From NCBI GenBank assembly GCA_964647785.1, contig CAZYJD010000084.1, positions 1 through 8,207 of the forward strand: a stretch of 8,207 nt of DNA, read 5' to 3'. Source of the DNA: CAZYJD01 sp964647785. Its GTDB lineage: Bacteria > Bacteroidota > Bacteroidia > NS11-12g > UBA9320. The position numbers were made by a program, and so were the translations under genes. The number at the start of each line of letters is the position of its first letter. Positions within the stretch are counted from its first letter, which is position 1. The notes under the pieces are model-generated. The model did not search any database. It was not told the DNA's origin and saw nothing but the letters and a program-made list of their open reading frames with translations. Shown here piece after piece: positions 7,301-8,207 of the stretch.

Positions 7301-8207
7301 TCGTTTTCTGCGCCCGTATTGGTGAGTCTGTATTTCAGCATCACCTGTTCACCACCATTGGCAGGTAAGGAGGTGGCTGAAATGGCGCTGAAGTTAAACG
7401 CAGCTTTAGAAATGCTGTTCAGATTCAGATCTGTACCGGTTGCCACGTTGATGTTACACCAGGTATTCGAACTCACACACAGCGCAGGTTGTTTCACCAC
7501 CGATTGTGAGAAGAATTGAACGGCACCGCAACTGCTCCTGCTGGGATCCGGCTCAATTTTAAAGGAAAAGAAACAACTATCACCCGGAGCAATGCCTTTC
7601 GGTAGGTTATAAGTTACCAATGTGTTTCCATTGATATTTTGCAATTGAGGGATGCGATTGGGTGCATTCCTGTAGCCGATGAACCAGCTCGTATCAATGA
7701 GTATTCCTTCTGGCAATGTGATTTGATAAGAATCGGAAGAGCCGGTAGAGTCAGGGCCCAAAATAAGGAGACGAACGGTGGTGTACCCACCATCACTGCA
7801 AGTTTGAAGGGTGTCGAGGTCAACTTTTAAGTCAGCGAAATACGGCCTTTTAACCCCATCGATATTCATGGGGTCACCAATGGATATGGGCGCAATAACT
7901 GATCTGCCGCATTTAATTTTGGCCACCGGCTGAACGTAAAAGAAACTTCCGGAACTGAAATTACAATCCGTATTGAGCTGGAAACGGATCACAAATGAGT
8001 TTTTGCTCGTATCAGAAATCCCGGGAAAGCCTTTGGCAAATTCAGATAAAGTACTCAGGTCCCAACGCCAGCGATTGCCACTGACTAAAACAGGATTATT
8101 AATGCTTTTAGGTGTGTTTCCCTGGGGATAAACAATCAATGAGCTGCCGGAGTCAATTGTGCTGCCATAAGGCAGACTGATATCGAGCCCTAGGCCATAT
8201 GCTTTCA
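4336..8207 (-). CDS. Giant multi-PKD surface protein with T9SS type B sorting domain, N terminus outside window
   Basis: At least 1289 residues are visible. The frame stays open to the window edge, with a TTG at 8137-8139 that should not be taken as the start: 22 further codons precede it and no signal peptide is present. Residues are numbered here from that TTG codon. Residues 1-350 are Thr/Ser/Asn-rich beta-type sequence with several cysteines, an EF-hand-like loop at 292-303 and a DUF11-like stretch (about 247-340). Residues 365-1176 are ten PKD/Ig-like modules. Residues 1180-1267 are the gliding-motility/T9SS type B C-terminal domain. The protein is therefore expected to cross the inner membrane by Sec, cross the outer membrane by T9SS, and be released or held at the cell surface. 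Adhesion or gliding-related roles are typical of such proteins but cannot be assigned specifically. It is convergent with, and probably unrelated to, the oxidase cluster. Confidence 0.93.
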   Translation of the reverse strand, partial: KAYGLGLDISLPYGSTIDSGSSLIVYPQGNTPKSINNPVLVSGNRWRWDLSTLSEFAKGFPGISDTSKNSFVIRFQLNTDCNFSSGSFFYVQPVAKIKCGRSVIAPISIGDPMNIDGVKRPYFADLKVDLDTLQTCSDGGYTTVRLLILGPDSTGSSDSYQITLPEGILIDTSWFIGYRNAPNRIPQLQNINGNTLVTYNLPKGIAPGDSCFFSFKIEPDPSRSSCGAVQFFSQSVVKQPALCVSSNTWCNINVATGTDLNLNSISKAAFNFSAISATSLPANGGEQVMLKYRLTNTGAENDSLNYFYVKVFDDVNQNRHWDAGEPHYGTDTLKFQMQKGVAYNRNLSFFAPDTSICRLKLIIDSLNCVCEPFIANIPYISLKNAGKDTSMCSGDSVLIGINQSAAYRYSWSPSTGIAKPDQSSSLMTIRYTEKGVKDFSYILTSYRNGCSSKDTIVLSVKPGIELNMPNYEKLCKGNYVVIGSPPQGGSGSFRYQWSPTDSLKYPNLSKSQAWPDTTTLYTLSVTDYLGCTSTASTLVEVVRPPEAYFFKSSGCEKDELLIRDSITQFDADVDSLYWDFGDGSFSINGFGLSHSYLAEGKYPVRLFIRDTNNCTDVFIDTMQVFGLPTVVLKDTFACAGDSIQMIPTASVSSGNMLSDYEWLMDMNYYSAPTLTISKPNRDSLKIVVKGMSDKGCSNADTALVIFHPPPMPVIRDTGICLGSDIALNASADSFGFGLTSFNWKLGNGQSYYGRHGSVTYSDTGKYVLELGVLNDKGCSGKDSALIRVYDLPIPQFKLNDICLGDSVHLVSTSSVSMGGIQDVSWLVNGQANAADSFWSIPTDSGVHVVKLLVRSGNSCSDSMEKTYRVYPLPVPKIAATDICLGETVQFADQFKPAGTLFRRWMLAGDSVGNNSNYSLAPSTAGKITIKLVNLDLNGCEAADSFSVEVHALPIPDFDLNNPCDDHVVLLTEQSTAGSGSIVSNILRDENGRTWSFPFPDTLRFNNTGSHQLVLQVENSFGCRDSMTKQISTFPKPKLRIVSDTFCEKTEAELIAKADYYRNGNHLFDWSLGDGQTFEDQEKIRLSFNDYGSMLIQLSLTYPDGCTYLYDSTIQVHPLPIAGFRINPERVNIVNPAIQLWDESTGASNWLYFMGDGSLSNEASFNYEYADSGTYLILQQVRSEFGCFDTAQRSLMVDFYNTRYMPDAFSPNGDGLNDLFAPVGRGIHSYRMRIYNRWGELIFDTEIGQAFWDGTYKGKAVPPGLYAYQVTLYDHKLRETHLSGSLTLIR
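4339..4602 (-). other. T9SS type B / gliding motility-associated C-terminal sorting domain
   Basis: The last 88 residues (1180-1267) carry the conserved landmarks of the CHU_C/TIGR04131 family: RYMPDAFSPNGDGLNDLF at the start, MRIYNRWGELIFDT in the middle, then FWDGTYKGKAVPPGLYAYQV and the final LTLIR. In this family the domain is the secretion signal recognised by the type IX system. The end of the protein at Arg after LTLI is a normal ending, so the C terminus is intact. Confidence 0.95.
4612..7047 (-). repeat. Tandem array of ten PKD/Ig-like modules of about 80 residues
   Basis: Residues 365-1176 of the surface protein form ten consecutive modules. Nine start with a cysteine in a D-x-C-x-G-D/E-S type context (C370, 453, 533, 616, 698, 780, 861, 941 and 1024), 80-83 residues apart. 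Each has a second cysteine 56-59 residues later, usually as GC or NC. Classic PKD cores are visible as YWDFGDGS (555-562), FDWSLGDGQTF (1045-1055) and YFMGDGS (1129-1135). Other modules have degenerate cores such as FNWKLGNGQS. Linkers of the LPIPxF type recur at module borders. The tenth module (1097-1176) lacks the first cysteine and keeps only C1164. The repeats are diverged at DNA level; no long exact nucleotide repeat was seen. Confidence 0.85.
7231..7269 (-). other. EF-hand/SdrD_B-like calcium-binding loop in the surface protein
   Basis: Residues 291-303 read DDVNQNRHWDAGE. Side chains at D292, N294, N296, D300 and E303 fall at positions 1, 3, 5, 9 and 12 of a classic calcium loop. The same pattern (D-x-N-x-N-x-x-x-D-x-G-E) is typical of SdrD B-type and related adhesin domains. 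The loop sits in a strand-rich domain before the PKD array. Calcium binding is inferred from spacing only, and the usual glycine at loop position 6 is Arg here. Confidence 0.5.

Noticed and set aside
4422..7830. Several plus-strand open frames of 60-86 codons opposite the giant surface protein
   Set aside because: All are covered by the continuous minus-strand PKD/T9SS gene, have no recognisable motifs or start signals, and are expected by chance in a gene of this length.
8137..8139. TTG codon as the start of the giant surface protein
   Set aside because: The frame continues without a stop to the window edge, the following residues are not a signal peptide, and T9SS cargo must have one. The gene is simply cut by the window.

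Overview
The window looks like chromosomal DNA from a member of the Bacteroidota, probably of the order Flavobacteriales. Four things point there: a tandem pair of haem-copper oxidase subunit III genes followed by subunit IV, SCO and DUF420 genes; a TAnnTTTG-type promoter; an absence of clear Shine-Dalgarno sites; and a very large cell-surface protein ending in a type IX secretion (T9SS) type B sorting domain. No RNA genes, insertion sequences, CRISPR arrays or integration sites were seen.

Left part, plus strand, 1-1654: the end of a cytochrome oxidase operon. It holds a 5'-truncated subunit III paralogue, a second full-length CyoC/CtaE-like subunit III and a small subunit IV, spaced 2 and 14 nt apart. 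A strong intrinsic terminator follows at 1676-1709.

Middle, plus strand, 1734-4322: a run of five tightly packed genes. A SCO copper chaperone with complete CxxxC and distal His overlaps a DUF420 (CtaM/YozB-like) membrane protein by 23 nt. This overlaps an FkbM-family methyltransferase by ATGA. After 16 nt containing a TAACTTTG promoter come a 76-residue exported CPMC membrane protein and, 2 nt later, a DUF983 zinc-ribbon membrane protein. Most of these fit copper delivery to, or assembly of, the oxidase encoded just upstream. The FkbM gene is the outlier.

Right part, minus strand, 4336-8207: one convergent gene, cut by the window edge, encoding at least 1289 residues. It has an N-terminal region with an EF-hand-like calcium loop, then ten PKD/Ig-like modules of about 80 residues. 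Nine of these carry a regularly spaced cysteine pair. The C-terminal gliding-motility/T9SS type B domain ends the protein. It is probably an exported, surface-attached or secreted adhesin-like protein, functionally unrelated to the respiratory genes.

The most interesting points are the small CPMC protein paired with DUF983 behind its own near-leaderless promoter, the FkbM gene sitting inside an oxidase-assembly cluster, and the strict cysteine periodicity of the giant repeat protein. None of these proves a new system. The CPMC/DUF983 pair is the best candidate for an undescribed function.
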